In this document: in pieces, positions 23,253 through 32,235 of the stretch
How the letters are laid out: every line of letters starts with the position of its first letter
How positions within the stretch are numbered: position 1 is the first letter of the stretch
Assembly (NCBI RefSeq): GCF_000194155.1
Contig: NZ_GL877879.1
Coordinates: forward strand, 1-33,148
Length of the DNA stretch: 33,148 nt
From: Saccharopolyspora spinosa NRRL 18395
GTDB lineage: Bacteria; Actinomycetota; Actinomycetes; Mycobacteriales; Pseudonocardiaceae
Direction: 5' to 3'
The notes under the pieces: generated by a model
Database searches by the model: none
Told to the model about the DNA's origin: nothing
What the model saw: the letters and a program-made list of their open reading frames with translations, nothing else
Translations under genes and position numbers: made by a program

Positions 23253-24723
23253 CTAGGCCAAGGCCGCGTTCGCCGCCGCGCGCGGCCTTGGTCGTGAAGC
23301 CGTGCAGGAACACTTCCTCGACGATTTCCGCGGCCACCCCGGGCCCGGAATCCCGCACCACCGCGGTGACCTCGTCGGTGCAGCGCAGGTCGATCTCGAT
23401 CCAGCGGTCCGCGCCCACCGAGGCACCTTCCAGTGCGTCCAGCGCGTTGTCGATCAGGTTGCCCAGCACGGTGGCGAGGTCGGCGGACAGCTCCTCGTCG
23501 ATCTCGGGCAGGTAGCTGCCTTCGTGCAGCCGCAGGCCGACGCCGCGTTCGGCGGCGAGGCTGGCCTTGGCGATCAGCAGCGCGGCGATGGCCGCGTCGT
23601 GGATCCGCGCGGTGACCTCGGCGTGCCACTGCTCGCGGGTGTGGCTGATCCGGTGCACGTAGCGCTGGAGCTCGTCGTAATCGCCCAGTTCGATCAGCCC
23701 GGAGATGATGTGCAGCCGGTTGCTGAACTCGTGTGCCTGGGCGCGCAGGGTGTCGGTGGTGTCCCGGTGCACCGCGAGCTCTCGTTGCAGGTCGACGAGT
23801 TCGGTGCGGTCGCGCATGGTCACCACGGCGCCGACCGAGGAGATCGGCATCCGGTTGAGCACCACGACCTTGCCGCGGCGCAGCACGATCTGGTCCACGC
23901 CGTCGGTGCGGCCGGTGAGCACGTCGCGGGCGCGGTCGTTGAGGTCCAGGGAATCGATGTTGCTTCCCACGCAGTCCGGGGTGAGCGACAGCAGCCGGCG
24001 CGCCTGGTCGTTGACCAGCGTGATCCGGTTTTGCTCGTCGACGCCCAGCACACCCTCCCGGACGCCGTGCAGCAGGGCCTCCCGGTGTTCGACGAGCCGG
24101 GTGATCTCCTGCGGTTCCAGGCCCAGTGTCTGCCGCTTCACCCGCCGGGCGAGCAGCACCGATCCGGCGATGCCGAGCACGGTGGCGAAGGCGAGCAGCG
24201 ACAGCGGGTTCTCCGGGGCCTGGCGCAGCCCCTGCAGTAGGTCAGGGGGGTTGCGGCCGGCCGCGACCACGCCGATGATGCGCGCGTCGTTGGAGATCAC
24301 CGGGACCTGGGCGACCAGCGATTCGGAGCCGTCCACGGTCATCTCGCCGACCCACGAGCGGCCGGCCAGCGCGGTGCTCTCGGACGGTGGCAGGGATTGC
24401 CCGCGCTGTGCGGGGTCCGGCGAGGTGAGCACGATGCCGTGGTTGTCGGTGATGATCACGTAGTCGGCGCCGGAGAGGTTGCGGGTGCTCTCGGCGAAGA
24501 TCGGCAGCGCGTCCCGCCGGTACGGGTCGGCGAGGCTGACGCGAACCCCCGAGGTGGCGGCGAGGTCCTCGGCGACCGACAGCATCTTGCGGCCTTCGGT
24601 GGCCCGGAAGGCCGAGTCGGTCTGGGCCACGGAGAACACCGCGATCGAGGCGAGCAGCAGGATGATGATCAGCAGCTGCCATCCGAGCAACTGCCGCGAC
24701 AACGACCCCTGCACCCGCAACAC
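23253..24723 (-). pseudogene. CitA/DcuS-type sensor histidine kinase, N-terminal part cut by an IS
   Basis: GTG 24723 follows gaggagg. Helix one is at ~11-33, then a periplasmic PAS-like sensor (~34-170) with YVIITDNHGIVLTSPDP, helix two ~172-192, a cytoplasmic PAS (~205-300) with GVLGVDEQNRITLVND, and the dimerisation helix with phospho-acceptor His331 in RAQAHEFSNRLHII. HATPase_c follows: LGNLIDNALDALEG (N box), RDSGPGV, GERGLGLA. The IS interrupts after GLGLA and only two codons of IS sequence follow. Whole gene without IS and one CTAG: 1578 nt, 525 residues, normal for citrate or C4-dicarboxylate sensors. The truncated protein lacks the last ATP-binding strands and is probably inactive. 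Confidence 0.92.
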
Positions 24724-24839
24724 CGCGCTTGCCTCCTCATCACCGGCGGCCCGAACGTTAACCGCCCGGTGTCGACGATCGCACGTGGACCCGCCATATC
24801 CGCAGGTCAGGGCGGGAGATTCCGGGCGAGGAGCGGATT

Positions 24840-24857
24840 ACAAAAGTGACAAAAGTT
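24840..24857. promoter_or_regulatory. Direct repeats upstream of the kinase gene
   Basis: ACAAAAGTG and ACAAAAGTT are adjacent (24840-24848, 24849-24857) in a short AT-rich patch ending near 24876, 117 bp upstream of the kinase start. A possible promoter or regulator site. CitB-type regulators often bind AT-rich sequences, but the link is inference. Confidence 0.4.
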
Positions 24858-25121
24858 TCGTTATGTCCTTAAGGGCGACAGTGAGGCGCTGGTGCGGGCA
24901 GCATGATCTCACTCACGTTCCGACACCCCGACGGAGACGGGTTCCCGGTGCGCCCTCCTGGTGCGCTGGCCGCAAGTCGCAACCGTGCTGCGATCCCCCG
25001 GACAGCACGGGCAGCGCCGACCAGTGCCGAGGCTCGTCCCCGATTCTGCGCGGCGGGTTCTTCGACGGCGTCGGTTTGTGCGGTCGGCTGGCAGCTCTGC
25101 TGCGGCTGGCGCTTCCCGAGC

Positions 25122-25154
25122 GATTCCGCAGCGTGGTGCGCAGGCTGCGGAATC
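25122..25154. other. 11-bp perfect inverted repeat
   Basis: GATTCCGCAGC (25122-25132) and GCTGCGGAATC (25144-25154), 11-nt loop. It is in the gene-poor region 24724-25373, where I find no credible gene. Confidence 0.5.
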
Positions 25155-25205
25155 ACGGGAGGAAGAGCGGGTGGACGCCTGACACCCCCCAGGCACCCAC
25201 CTCTG

Positions 25206-25243
25206 AGTGGCCCGGTCGCACATCCCCCGGCGACCGGGCCACT
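25206..25243. terminator. 14-bp perfect hairpin
   Basis: AGTGGCCCGGTCGC (25206-25219) and its exact reverse complement (25230-25243) with a 10-nt loop. It looks like a terminator but no gene is recognised just upstream. It may insulate the secreted-protein gene at 25374 from the divergent kinase region. Confidence 0.6.
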
Positions 25244-25373
25244 GCTCTCCCACCGGGCGCTTGTGTCCCCCGAACTCGGGAACCGGTTGCACGGCACGGT
25301 GATGCATCCGGCGGTGTTGATCGAGTTGTGATGACGTCTCCCACGGCAATGCCCACCCACAGGGAGGTTTTCG

Positions 25374-25676
25374 ATGCGTCGTCCACTCATCACTGCGCTG
25401 CTCAGCGGTCTGGTCATGCTGGGAGCGGTCGGCACTGCTGCGGCGGCCGAGCGCCCCTCGGGGCTGGACAAGATCCTCACCGCGACCGTGTTGGACGTGG
25501 CCACGCATGACGGTGAGTCCCAGAACGGAACCGCACACACCAGTTCCTCCTCGCAGGCCGATCCCGAGTCTCAGGCGAAGCCGCAGCCCCCGGCGAAGCC
25601 AGCGTCCCTGACGAAGCCAGAGTCCCGGCCCGAGGCGGAGCCGCAGGCACAGACCGAGGCGCCATCTCAGGACTAG
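25374..25676 (+). CDS. Small secreted protein with Pro/Gln/Lys/Glu-rich tail
   Basis: 100 residues. ATG 25374 follows gggagg at good spacing. A clear signal peptide (RRPLITALLSGLVMLGAVGT, cleavage near AAA-AERP at ~25) is followed by a short segment (LDKILTATVLDVATHDGES) and a low-complexity tail with repeated AKP/TKPES/EAEPQAQ patterns. No domain recognised. The tail resembles cell-wall spacer regions, but there is no anchor motif. Stand-alone gene. Confidence 0.7.
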   Translation: MRRPLITALLSGLVMLGAVGTAAAAERPSGLDKILTATVLDVATHDGESQNGTAHTSSSSQADPESQAKPQPPAKPASLTKPESRPEAEPQAQTEAPSQD

Positions 25677-26074
25677 AACCCGGAACCACCGCGTCGCGCC
25701 TGGCACCTGCGGCCGCGGCGCGGGGCCGGTTCTGGCGATCGTTTCCGGAGACGGCGACGTAGCCGATGATCTGTCTGCGCTGTTCGCCGATTCGAGCAGG
25801 TGGAGGTAACGCCCCTCGCCGATCTCGGCGGCGTTCTCAAAGGTGACGCCTGTGGCTATCGTTACCGCCCCCTTCGGGACGAGCTCGATGTGCAGCGCGT
25901 GCGCCCACTTCCGTAGGCCAGATGTCCTTTCGAAGCACCGTCCGCCAGACCCGGTGGACGTTTTCGGGCATTGCAGCACCAAGAACGCTCACGGCGCGGC
26001 GCTGACACTCGGCGACTGGGCGGTGGAGCAACGCTCGGAAGTCGCCGCAGCCGAGCACTCGAGAGGCAGGACCG
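25677..26074. other. Intergenic with one coding-like minus-strand patch
   Basis: No clear gene. On the minus strand ~25730-25935 reads KWAHALHIELVPKGAVTIAT followed by GVTFENAAEIGEGRYLHLLE, which looks protein-like but has no start, family match or end that I can defend. It could be a gene remnant. Confidence 0.3.
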
Positions 26075-27979
26075 ATGACGAAGCATCCGCTGGACCCGTT
26101 GGACGCCGACGAGGTCCTGCGCAATCAGGAAATCCTGCAGCAGGCGGGACTGCTGCACGAGTCCACCCGGTTTCCCTTGGTGCAACTGGAAGAGCCCGAC
26201 AAGGCCGCGGTGCTGGCGGGCGGTGAGATCGACCGCCGGGTTCGCTCGATGCTGATCGACGTCCGGACGGGGGAGCTGGCGACTGCCCTGGTGTCGCTGA
26301 CCGACGGCCAGGTTCTGGACAAGTCCGCCATCGACCCCGTCGAGCACGGCCAGCCGCCGGTGATGCTCACCGAGTACGAGCTGGTCGAGCGGATCGTGCG
26401 CGCCGATGAGACGTGGCGGCAGGCCATTCGCGACCGCGGCATTGACGACGTCGACAAGGTGCGGGTCTGCCCGCTGTCGGCGGGCTGGTTCGGCGTCGCC
26501 GAGGAAAGCGGTCGTCGGATGCTGCGGGCGCTGGCGTTCCTGCAGGGCGCCCCGGAAGAACTTCCGTGGGCGCACCCGGTGGACGGGTTGGTGGCCTACG
26601 TCGACGTCATCGAGCGGCGCGTGCTGGAGGTGGTCGACGACCGCAGGCTGCCGGTTCCGGCGGAAAGCGGCGATTACACCGACGAGGAACTGTTCGGCCC
26701 CAGGCGCACCACGCTCAAGCCGATCGAGATCACCCAGCCCGACGGCCCGAGCTTCACCGTCGACGGCCACGAGGTGCGTTGGGAGAACTGGCGCTTTCGG
26801 GTGGGCTTCGACCCGCGCGAAGGCCTGGTGCTGCACCAGCTGTCGTTCCGCGACGGCGACCGGGAACGGCCGGTGATCTACCGGGCGTCGATCAGCGAGA
26901 TGGTGGTCAACTACGGCGACCCGTCCCCGGCGCGGTTCTGGCAGAACTACTTCGACGCCGGCGAGTACTCGCTGGGCAAGCTCGCCAACGAGCTGGCCAT
27001 CGGTTGCGACTGCCTCGGTGAGATCCGCTACTTCGACGCCGTGGTGGCGCAGGAGGACGGCGCGCCCCGGACCCTGCGCAACGCGGTGTGCATGCACGAG
27101 GAGGATTTCGGGGTGCTGTGGAAGCACACCGACGTGTTCACCGGCTCGGCGGAGACCCGGCGGCAGCGGCGGCTGGTGGTCTCGTTCTTCGTCAGCGTCG
27201 GAAACTACGACTACGGCTTCTACTGGTACCTGTACCTCGACGGCACCATCCAGTTGGAGGTCAAGGCCACCGGGATCGTGTTCACCTCGGCCTACCCCGA
27301 GGAGGGCTCCCGCTGGGCCACCGAGCTGGCGCCTGGTCTCGGCGGCCCGTACCACCAGCACCTGTTCAGCGCGCGGCTGGACATGATGGTCGACGGCACC
27401 AGCAACGCCGTCGACGAGTTGCAGGCGAAGCGGGTGCCGATCAGCGCGGAGAACCCGCACGGCAACGCCTTCACCCGCAGCGTCACCAGGCTGGCGCGGG
27501 AGGGCGACGCGGCGCGCGAGGCCGACCCGGCCAGCGGGCGGGTCTGGCAGGTCGTCAACACCGAGCGCACCAACCGGCTCGGCCAGCCGGTCGGGTACGC
27601 GCTGCACCCGCAGGGTTTCCCGGTGCTGCTGGCGGATCCGGCCTCGTCGATCGCGAAGCGCGCCACCTTCGCGACCAAGCACCTGTGGGTCACGCAGTAC
27701 TCGGCGGACGAGCGGTACCCGGCGGGCGAGTGGGTCAACCAGAGCCACGGCGGAGCCGGCCTCCCGGCCTTCACGGCGCGGGACCGCAGCATCGACGGCG
27801 AGGACATCGTGCTGTGGCACACCTTCGGCCTGACGCACTTCCCGCGTGCGGAGGACTGGCCGGTGATGTCGGCGGACCTCTGCGGTTTCACCCTGAAACC
27901 GGCGGGCTTCTTCGACCGGAACCCGACCCTCGACGTCCCACCGGGCAACGGCACCGGATCCCACTGCCGCGAAAGCTGA
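26075..27979 (+). CDS. tynA: Copper-containing primary amine oxidase
   Basis: 634 residues, close to the ~640 of bacterial copper amine oxidases. The order is two N2/N3-type domains (~10-200) and the catalytic beta-sandwich. Tyr378 in VSVGNYDYGFYW is the topaquinone precursor (N-Y-D motif). Asp294 in YFDAGEYSLG is the catalytic base. Copper ligands are His427 and His429 (PYHQHLF) and His588 (TFGLTHFP). It oxidises primary amines such as phenylethylamine or tyramine to aldehydes with H2O2 and NH3. There is no signal peptide, so it is likely cytoplasmic. ATG 26075 follows gagaggcagg. No linked aldehyde dehydrogenase or transporter is adjacent. Confidence 0.93.
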   Translation: MTKHPLDPLDADEVLRNQEILQQAGLLHESTRFPLVQLEEPDKAAVLAGGEIDRRVRSMLIDVRTGELATALVSLTDGQVLDKSAIDPVEHGQPPVMLTEYELVERIVRADETWRQAIRDRGIDDVDKVRVCPLSAGWFGVAEESGRRMLRALAFLQGAPEELPWAHPVDGLVAYVDVIERRVLEVVDDRRLPVPAESGDYTDEELFGPRRTTLKPIEITQPDGPSFTVDGHEVRWENWRFRVGFDPREGLVLHQLSFRDGDRERPVIYRASISEMVVNYGDPSPARFWQNYFDAGEYSLGKLANELAIGCDCLGEIRYFDAVVAQEDGAPRTLRNAVCMHEEDFGVLWKHTDVFTGSAETRRQRRLVVSFFVSVGNYDYGFYWYLYLDGTIQLEVKATGIVFTSAYPEEGSRWATELAPGLGGPYHQHLFSARLDMMVDGTSNAVDELQAKRVPISAENPHGNAFTRSVTRLAREGDAAREADPASGRVWQVVNTERTNRLGQPVGYALHPQGFPVLLADPASSIAKRATFATKHLWVTQYSADERYPAGEWVNQSHGGAGLPAFTARDRSIDGEDIVLWHTFGLTHFPRAEDWPVMSADLCGFTLKPAGFFDRNPTLDVPPGNGTGSHCRES

Positions 27980-28003
27980 CCCCCACGGCGTTGGTGGACC
28001 GCA

Positions 28004-28017
28004 GTTTCAATTGAAAC
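28004..28017. other. 14-bp perfect palindrome after the amine oxidase gene
   Basis: GTTTCAATTGAAAC, 24 bp after the stop codon. A related but imperfect form is at 20518-20536. It may be a protein-binding site or an IS-end scar; too short to be a strong terminator. Confidence 0.5.
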
Positions 28018-28042
28018 GGGTGTGGATCTTCTGGAGTGAGTT

Positions 28043-28153
28043 TCAGGCGGCGGTGGGGTTGTTGCGGTGTTGTTCTTGGGTGAGGTGGTAGGTCCAGTAG
28101 TCGTCGAAGTCGTTGTTGCTGGTCAGGGCGCGGAGTTTGAGGACCGCGGCCAT
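28043..28153 (-). pseudogene. Transposase C-terminal remnant (ISKra4-like)
   Basis: The minus strand reads [20 protein letters not shown] then [10 protein letters not shown] and a stop, matching the usual C-terminal end of ISKra4-type transposases (LKLRA, N-DFD-YW, HL-QE). Nothing of the catalytic domain remains. Confidence 0.65.
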
Positions 28154-28304
28154 TTCGACAGCGACACGGCCGCGATGAAACTCGTCTACTTCGGACTACG
28201 GAATATCACCAGCATCGCGGTGGACCATCCGGAACGGGAACATGGGGCTGGAAACAGGCACTCAATACACTCGTCGTCCTCTTTCCAGGACCCATCCCAT
28301 TCGG

Positions 28305-28553
28305 CTAAAATGATCGAGTCAGTTCATCCGTGGCTTTTCCGGAAACCATGACAGGGCCGAGCAACCCGACCAGTGCCCGGGCCGCGTCGGGCTTGGAGAC
28401 GCCCGATTTGGGGATTTGCAACCGGAACAGGATCTGCAGGCAGACCGCCCTGGTCAAAAACGGCACGGCCACGATGAGTCCGGCGACCACGAAGCAGTTA
28501 CCCCGTCCGATGCTGTCGTGGCCCTTCGCCGAGCCGTCGTGCTGCCAGAACAC
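28305..28553 (-). pseudogene. Transposase fragment (DDE, IS701-like)
   Basis: Open minus-strand frame with WQHDGSAKGHDSIGRGNCFV, then VAGLIVAVPFLTRAVCLQIL and FRLQIPKSGVSK, the middle of a DDE-type transposase of the IS701/DDE_5 group. The N-terminal part and the C-terminal half are missing. It abuts the ISAs1-like fragment. Confidence 0.6.
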
Positions 28554-28565
28554 CCGTGGGTCTTG

Positions 28566-28715
28566 GACCGGAAACGCACCCAAAACCTCGCGGTACCACG
28601 CAACACCGCGATCACCCTGCACCGCTAGGCCGGAGCCACCAGCATTTGGCCCCCGCTCCGCGCCGGCAACCGCAAACCCGAACGACCCCTGGACCTGCTA
28701 ATCGAAATGACCTAA
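28566..28715 (+). pseudogene. Transposase C-terminal remnant (ISAs1-like)
   Basis: The plus strand reads RTQNLAVPRNTAITLHR, an in-frame stop, then AGATSIWPPLRAGNRKPERP and LDLLIEMT. This follows the C-terminal pattern of ISAs1-type transposases (LRN-A-LLR-AG-TNI..ALR....RPL-LL). Degenerate. Confidence 0.6.
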
Positions 28716-28946
28716 ACCGGACGGGCCAACCTTGCACACGCCCTGGGATGCGGTGCGCACGCCGAGCAGATAAGGCGACATCTCTGCCCTTTCAGGCATC
28801 CACAGTGGGTCTTTCGGGGCATTCATCCGTGAGGTGGGAGTGGGTCTGTGGCTACTGTCGCCTCGTTAAGTGTCGCCAAGGGGGTCAGTCTCCGCCAAAG
28901 GGTGGTTAGTAAAGGAACTCCCTGGAGCAGCACTTGCGCCGTTGTA

Positions 28947-28976
28947 CTAGTAGCGGTCGAGCTAGTAGCGGTCGAG
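28947..28976. repeat. 15-bp tandem duplication upstream of the glutamate decarboxylase gene
   Basis: ctagtagcggtcgag occurs twice in a row (28947-28961, 28962-28976), 45-75 bp before the gad start. Could be a doubled operator or a duplication scar. The rest of 28716-29020 holds no gene. Confidence 0.8.
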
Positions 28977-29020
28977 CATATTGATCCGTCGTTGATCTTA
29001 CTATGTGTTGGGGTGAGATT

Positions 29021-30403
29021 GTGGTCGATTTGTCGGCGGTCCCCGTGCAGAAGACTGTTCCAGGAAGGCTTGCGGGGTGGCGTCTGCCCCAGGAGTCGAT
29101 GCCTGCCGATGCGGCTTACCGGGCGGTGCGGGATGAACTGCGTCCGGATGTTCCGCCGCAGTTGAATCTGGCAACGTTCATCACCACCGGGATGGAACCG
29201 GAAGCCGAACGGCTGATGGCCGAGTTCCTCTACAGCAACACCGTCGATGGCGTGCAGCCGTTGCGCACTACTGACTTGGCGCGGCGGTGCATCGCAGCGC
29301 TCGCCGAACTGTGGCACGCTCCCGGCCCGGATAGCGCGGTCGGCACGTCCACCGGCGGCTCCAGCGAGGCGTGCATGCTCGCCGCGCTGGCGATGTTGAT
29401 GCGCTGGCGCTCCCGCACCAGAGGATCCGGTGGGCGGCCGAACCTGGTCATGGGCGCCTCCGTACACGTCTGCTGGGGCAAGTTCTGCGCCTACTGGGAC
29501 GTCGAGGCGAGGCAAATCCCGTTGGCCGAAGGCCGGTTCGGCATCGACCCGCACACCGCAGCCGAGTTGTGTGACACGAATACCATCGGCGTGGTCACCG
29601 TGCTGGGTACCACCTTCGACGGCTCCTACGAACCGGTACAGCAGGTGTGCGCCGCGCTGGACCAACGGCGTGCCCGCGACGGTGTCGACGTGCCAGTGCA
29701 TGTCGACGCGGCCTCGGGCGGGCTGGTGGCGCCGTTCCTCGATCCGGCACTGGTGTGGGATTTCCGGCTTCCCCGAGTGACCTCGATCAACGCGTCCGGG
29801 CACAAGTACGGCCTGGTCGCTCCGGGCCTGGGTTGGCTGGTATGGCGCGACCCGAGCGTGGTTCCCGTCGAGCTCGGATTTTCGATCGACTACACCGGGG
29901 GACGCCTATCCACCCAGACCCTCACCTTCACCCAACCCGCCGCGCCGATCATCGCCCAGTATTACCAGTTCCTCCGCCTGGGCGCAGAAGGCTACCGGGC
30001 CATCATGCAACGCTGTCGCGACCTCGCCCGCGTACTGGCTGCCCACCTCAACCAATTCCACGACCTGCGGGTGATCTCCTCCGGCAACGACCTGCCGGTG
30101 GTCGCCTTCACCACCGGCGATCACGCCAGTTTCACCGTGACCGACCTCGCCGACCGCCTCCGCCAACGCGGCTGGCTGGTGCCCGCCTACACACTGCCGC
30201 CCAATCAGACCAACGTCACGGTCGCGCGGCTGGTCTGCCGGAATGATCTCTCCGACATCCTCGTTCGCCGACTCGCCGACGACATAACCAACGCAGTCAC
30301 CGCACTCCGCGCCTACCACGGTGAATCGCGCCCTCGGCAACGCTGCGATGTGCTGCCGCGAGGTTCGGAGGCCGCCCAAATGCTCGGCGAGGGAGGGGGC
30401 TGA
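29021..30403 (+). CDS. Glutamate decarboxylase (PLP-dependent)
   Basis: About 460 residues, group II PLP decarboxylase of the GadB type. Seen: NLATFITTGMEPEAERLMAE, GTSTGGSSEACMLAALAM (phosphate site), TTFDGSYEPV, VHVDAASGG (Asp pairing the PLP ring N) and the PLP lysine in INASGHKYGLVAPGLGW (about residue 262). It converts glutamate to GABA and uses a proton, giving acid tolerance or GABA supply. GTG 29021 has ggggtgag upstream; ATG 29003 gives 466 residues but no ribosome site. No gadC-like antiporter is adjacent. The C-terminal ~25 residues after AYHGESR are less typical and run into the next short ORFs. Confidence 0.9.
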   Translation: MVDLSAVPVQKTVPGRLAGWRLPQESMPADAAYRAVRDELRPDVPPQLNLATFITTGMEPEAERLMAEFLYSNTVDGVQPLRTTDLARRCIAALAELWHAPGPDSAVGTSTGGSSEACMLAALAMLMRWRSRTRGSGGRPNLVMGASVHVCWGKFCAYWDVEARQIPLAEGRFGIDPHTAAELCDTNTIGVVTVLGTTFDGSYEPVQQVCAALDQRRARDGVDVPVHVDAASGGLVAPFLDPALVWDFRLPRVTSINASGHKYGLVAPGLGWLVWRDPSVVPVELGFSIDYTGGRLSTQTLTFTQPAAPIIAQYYQFLRLGAEGYRAIMQRCRDLARVLAAHLNQFHDLRVISSGNDLPVVAFTTGDHASFTVTDLADRLRQRGWLVPAYTLPPNQTNVTVARLVCRNDLSDILVRRLADDITNAVTALRAYHGESRPRQRCDVLPRGSEAAQMLGEGGG

Positions 30404-30496
30404 GACCTCGGAGCGCAGCGGACGTCCGAATTTCGAGCAGGCAGCGGAGCTGGTGGCCAACGTGCCAACGCGCGTGCGCTGAAGGTCCAGCTCTCG

Positions 30497-30697
30497 ATGC
30501 ACGAGGTGCGGCTGCTCGTGCTGCGCTGGCGAGCAGGCGAGACCGGGGGGCATCTGGCCAGAATCCAGCTTCCCGGGCTCTCCCAGTTCCTTCGCTTCGT
30601 CCGTACCGATGATCCGGCGTTCCAGCACGTGATTGCCCACGTCGACGAGGATGAGATGCAGGAAGCGTGGTTCCTTAACGTGGGAGTTGATCAGTGA
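30497..30697 (+). CDS. Small hypothetical protein, first of an overlapping pair
   Basis: 66 residues (MHEVRLLVLRWRAGETGGHL to LNVGVDQ), mixed alpha/beta composition with an acidic end (HVDEDEMQEAW). No family recognised. It overlaps the next ORF by 4 nt (GTGA), as coupled genes do. No good ribosome site before the ATG. The frame is open back to the gad stop, so it may be part of a decayed larger gene. Confidence 0.4.
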   Translation: MHEVRLLVLRWRAGETGGHLARIQLPGLSQFLRFVRTDDPAFQHVIAHVDEDEMQEAWFLNVGVDQ

Positions 30698-30909
30698 TCA
30701 GCCCGATGAACCCGCACGTTCACCTCCAGCTCATCCGCATCGACACGGACGATCTCGAAAGGTCGCTCGGGATCAGCCGGGTCGAAGAGCTCACTGCGCC
30801 GCCGATCCGCACGCTGAGTACGCAATTGGTGTATCCGGAGCTCCTTCCGGTGTGCTGTGCACTTTGCACGGTCATGAAGACGACCGAGGTCCGGGCCAAG
30901 GAGAGTTGA
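30694..30909 (+). CDS. Small hypothetical protein, second of an overlapping pair
   Basis: 71 residues from GTG 30694 (ISPMNPHVHLQLIRIDTDDL to TEVRAKES). No recognised family. In the same frame beyond its TGA the sequence stays protein-like (AERAAFFGCRYVESDEP, MLVAKICVLLDGKAG), so the stop may be a late lesion. An antitoxin or immunity protein for the neighbouring toxin-like remnant is conceivable but unsupported. Confidence 0.4.
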   Translation: MISPMNPHVHLQLIRIDTDDLERSLGISRVEELTAPPIRTLSTQLVYPELLPVCCALCTVMKTTEVRAKES

Positions 30910-31360
30910 GCGGGAAGTACAGGAAGTCTTCACGGGAGGGCGATCCTCTCGGCGGAGCGGGCTGCGTTCTTCGGTTGCCGCTACGTCGAGTCTGACGAGC
31001 CGATGTTGGTGGCGAAGATCTGCGTGCTTCTGGACGGGAAAGCTGGGGTTGATGCCACCGCCGGAACCCGCGCAGGCTGCGTGGTTCGGCCCGATGGCGG
31101 CCGAGCTTGGACCTGTGGTCGGGGTTGGCGTTCATGAGCATTTGTTCGAATATTGGAGGAGATCGCTTCTTTTCCCGCGCACACCCAGGTACTGGTGTGG
31201 CTGCGCAGGAGGGATGCCCGGGGCCGGGAAAGTGTCGGACATCTGTTGGTGGCTGTGAAATACCGATGGTGTCCGGCTTTTCGATCCGATGGACGGGCGT
31301 GCGCAGCCGCTTATCGAGACCGCACCGTTCGAACTCCGGGTCATGCGCTTTGGCTCGTGA
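30910..31360 (+). pseudogene. Decayed C-terminus of a toxin-like protein
   Basis: Protein-like stretches in shifting frames: AERAAFFGCRYVESDEP and KICVLLDGKAG, then, from ~31138, EEIASFPAHTQVLVWLRRRD, VGHLLVAVKY and, after a 1-nt shift near 31265, DGVRLFDPMDGRAQPLIETA with FELRVMRFGS and a stop at 31360. The GHLLVAV...DGVRLFDPMDG pattern resembles the His/Asp end of papain-fold (Tox-PL-like) domains that close large polymorphic toxins. The family call is tentative. A canonical terminator follows at 31503. Confidence 0.45.
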
Positions 31361-31502
31361 GTACGAATATGTGATGTAGTTCCCTTTTTCGCTCGCGATC
31401 ATATCCGTCGAAAGCGGCGCCTTCATGGATCAAGTGGCGTGGTGAACCTTGCTGTTTGAAGAAGCCGTGTGTTCGTTGTGAGAGTTGTGGCCTGGGTTCG
31501 GT

Positions 31503-31538
31503 GCCGGGCGGCTGAAGCCGCCCGGCTGTCGGTTTTTT
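31503..31538 (+). terminator. Canonical rho-independent terminator
   Basis: Stem GCCGGGCGGC / GCCGCCCGGC with a TGAA tetraloop (31503-31526), then tgtcgg and six T (31533-31538). It ends plus-strand transcription from the toxin-like remnant and isolates the giant gene that begins ~90 bp later. Confidence 0.9.
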
Positions 31539-32235
31539 GCACGTCACCGATACGGTGGATCAAAAGGCTGATTCCTGCATACATCGTTGCTGCCATGTGT
31601 TGTGGCGGCATTGGGATTGGGTGGTAGTGATGTTTTCATCGATCATGGTGCCTGAGGAGGTGAGACGGCTTTTTCAGGTGTTGACGGGTGAGGATATGCG
31701 GTGTGGCCGGATGCGGGGGATGCGACGGAGTCTGGGGTGTTGGTGGTTGCAGATCCGGTAGCGGGTCGTGAGTCGGTTGGGGCTGGGTATCGGTTCGGGT
31801 GCTGGATTATCTTCGTGCCGGGACGGTGGTTCTGGATACGGATTCCACGATGGATGATGTGGTGGATCGGTCGCGGGGGTCTGTGGTGCCGATGAGTTTC
31901 CGTTCCGATGGGGTGTGGATCTGGCTGGACATCGTCTGTTACTACCTGGAGCAGCACGGGTTGGCTTCTGAAGAACAGTTGCTGGCTCACACCCGCAACG
32001 CCAACCGCCCGGCGAGGCCGGGCCGTTGGAACTGGCATACGTCGAGGGTGAAAACGAGATCCGGTACCTCGATGACAAGAAGGCGCTCAAAGCACATGAG
32101 GCTGCGTGGGCACGTCTCGCGAAGTCTGCGCTGGCGTTCGTGGAGACCCCGGCGGTTCCTGAAGGGTGTCGCGGAGTCGGAATTCCGGAAGGCCAGCATG
32201 AGCCGTCCGGTGAGGGGTCTGGGTTGCCCGCCGTG

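Noticed and set aside
24479..25510. Possible plus-strand gene upstream of the secreted protein
   Set aside because: Open by GC bias only: no ribosome site, no recognisable domain, and it overlaps the kinase 5' end.
25862..27964. 700-residue minus-strand open frame
   Set aside because: Antisense of the copper amine oxidase; composition is that of a GC-rich shadow frame.
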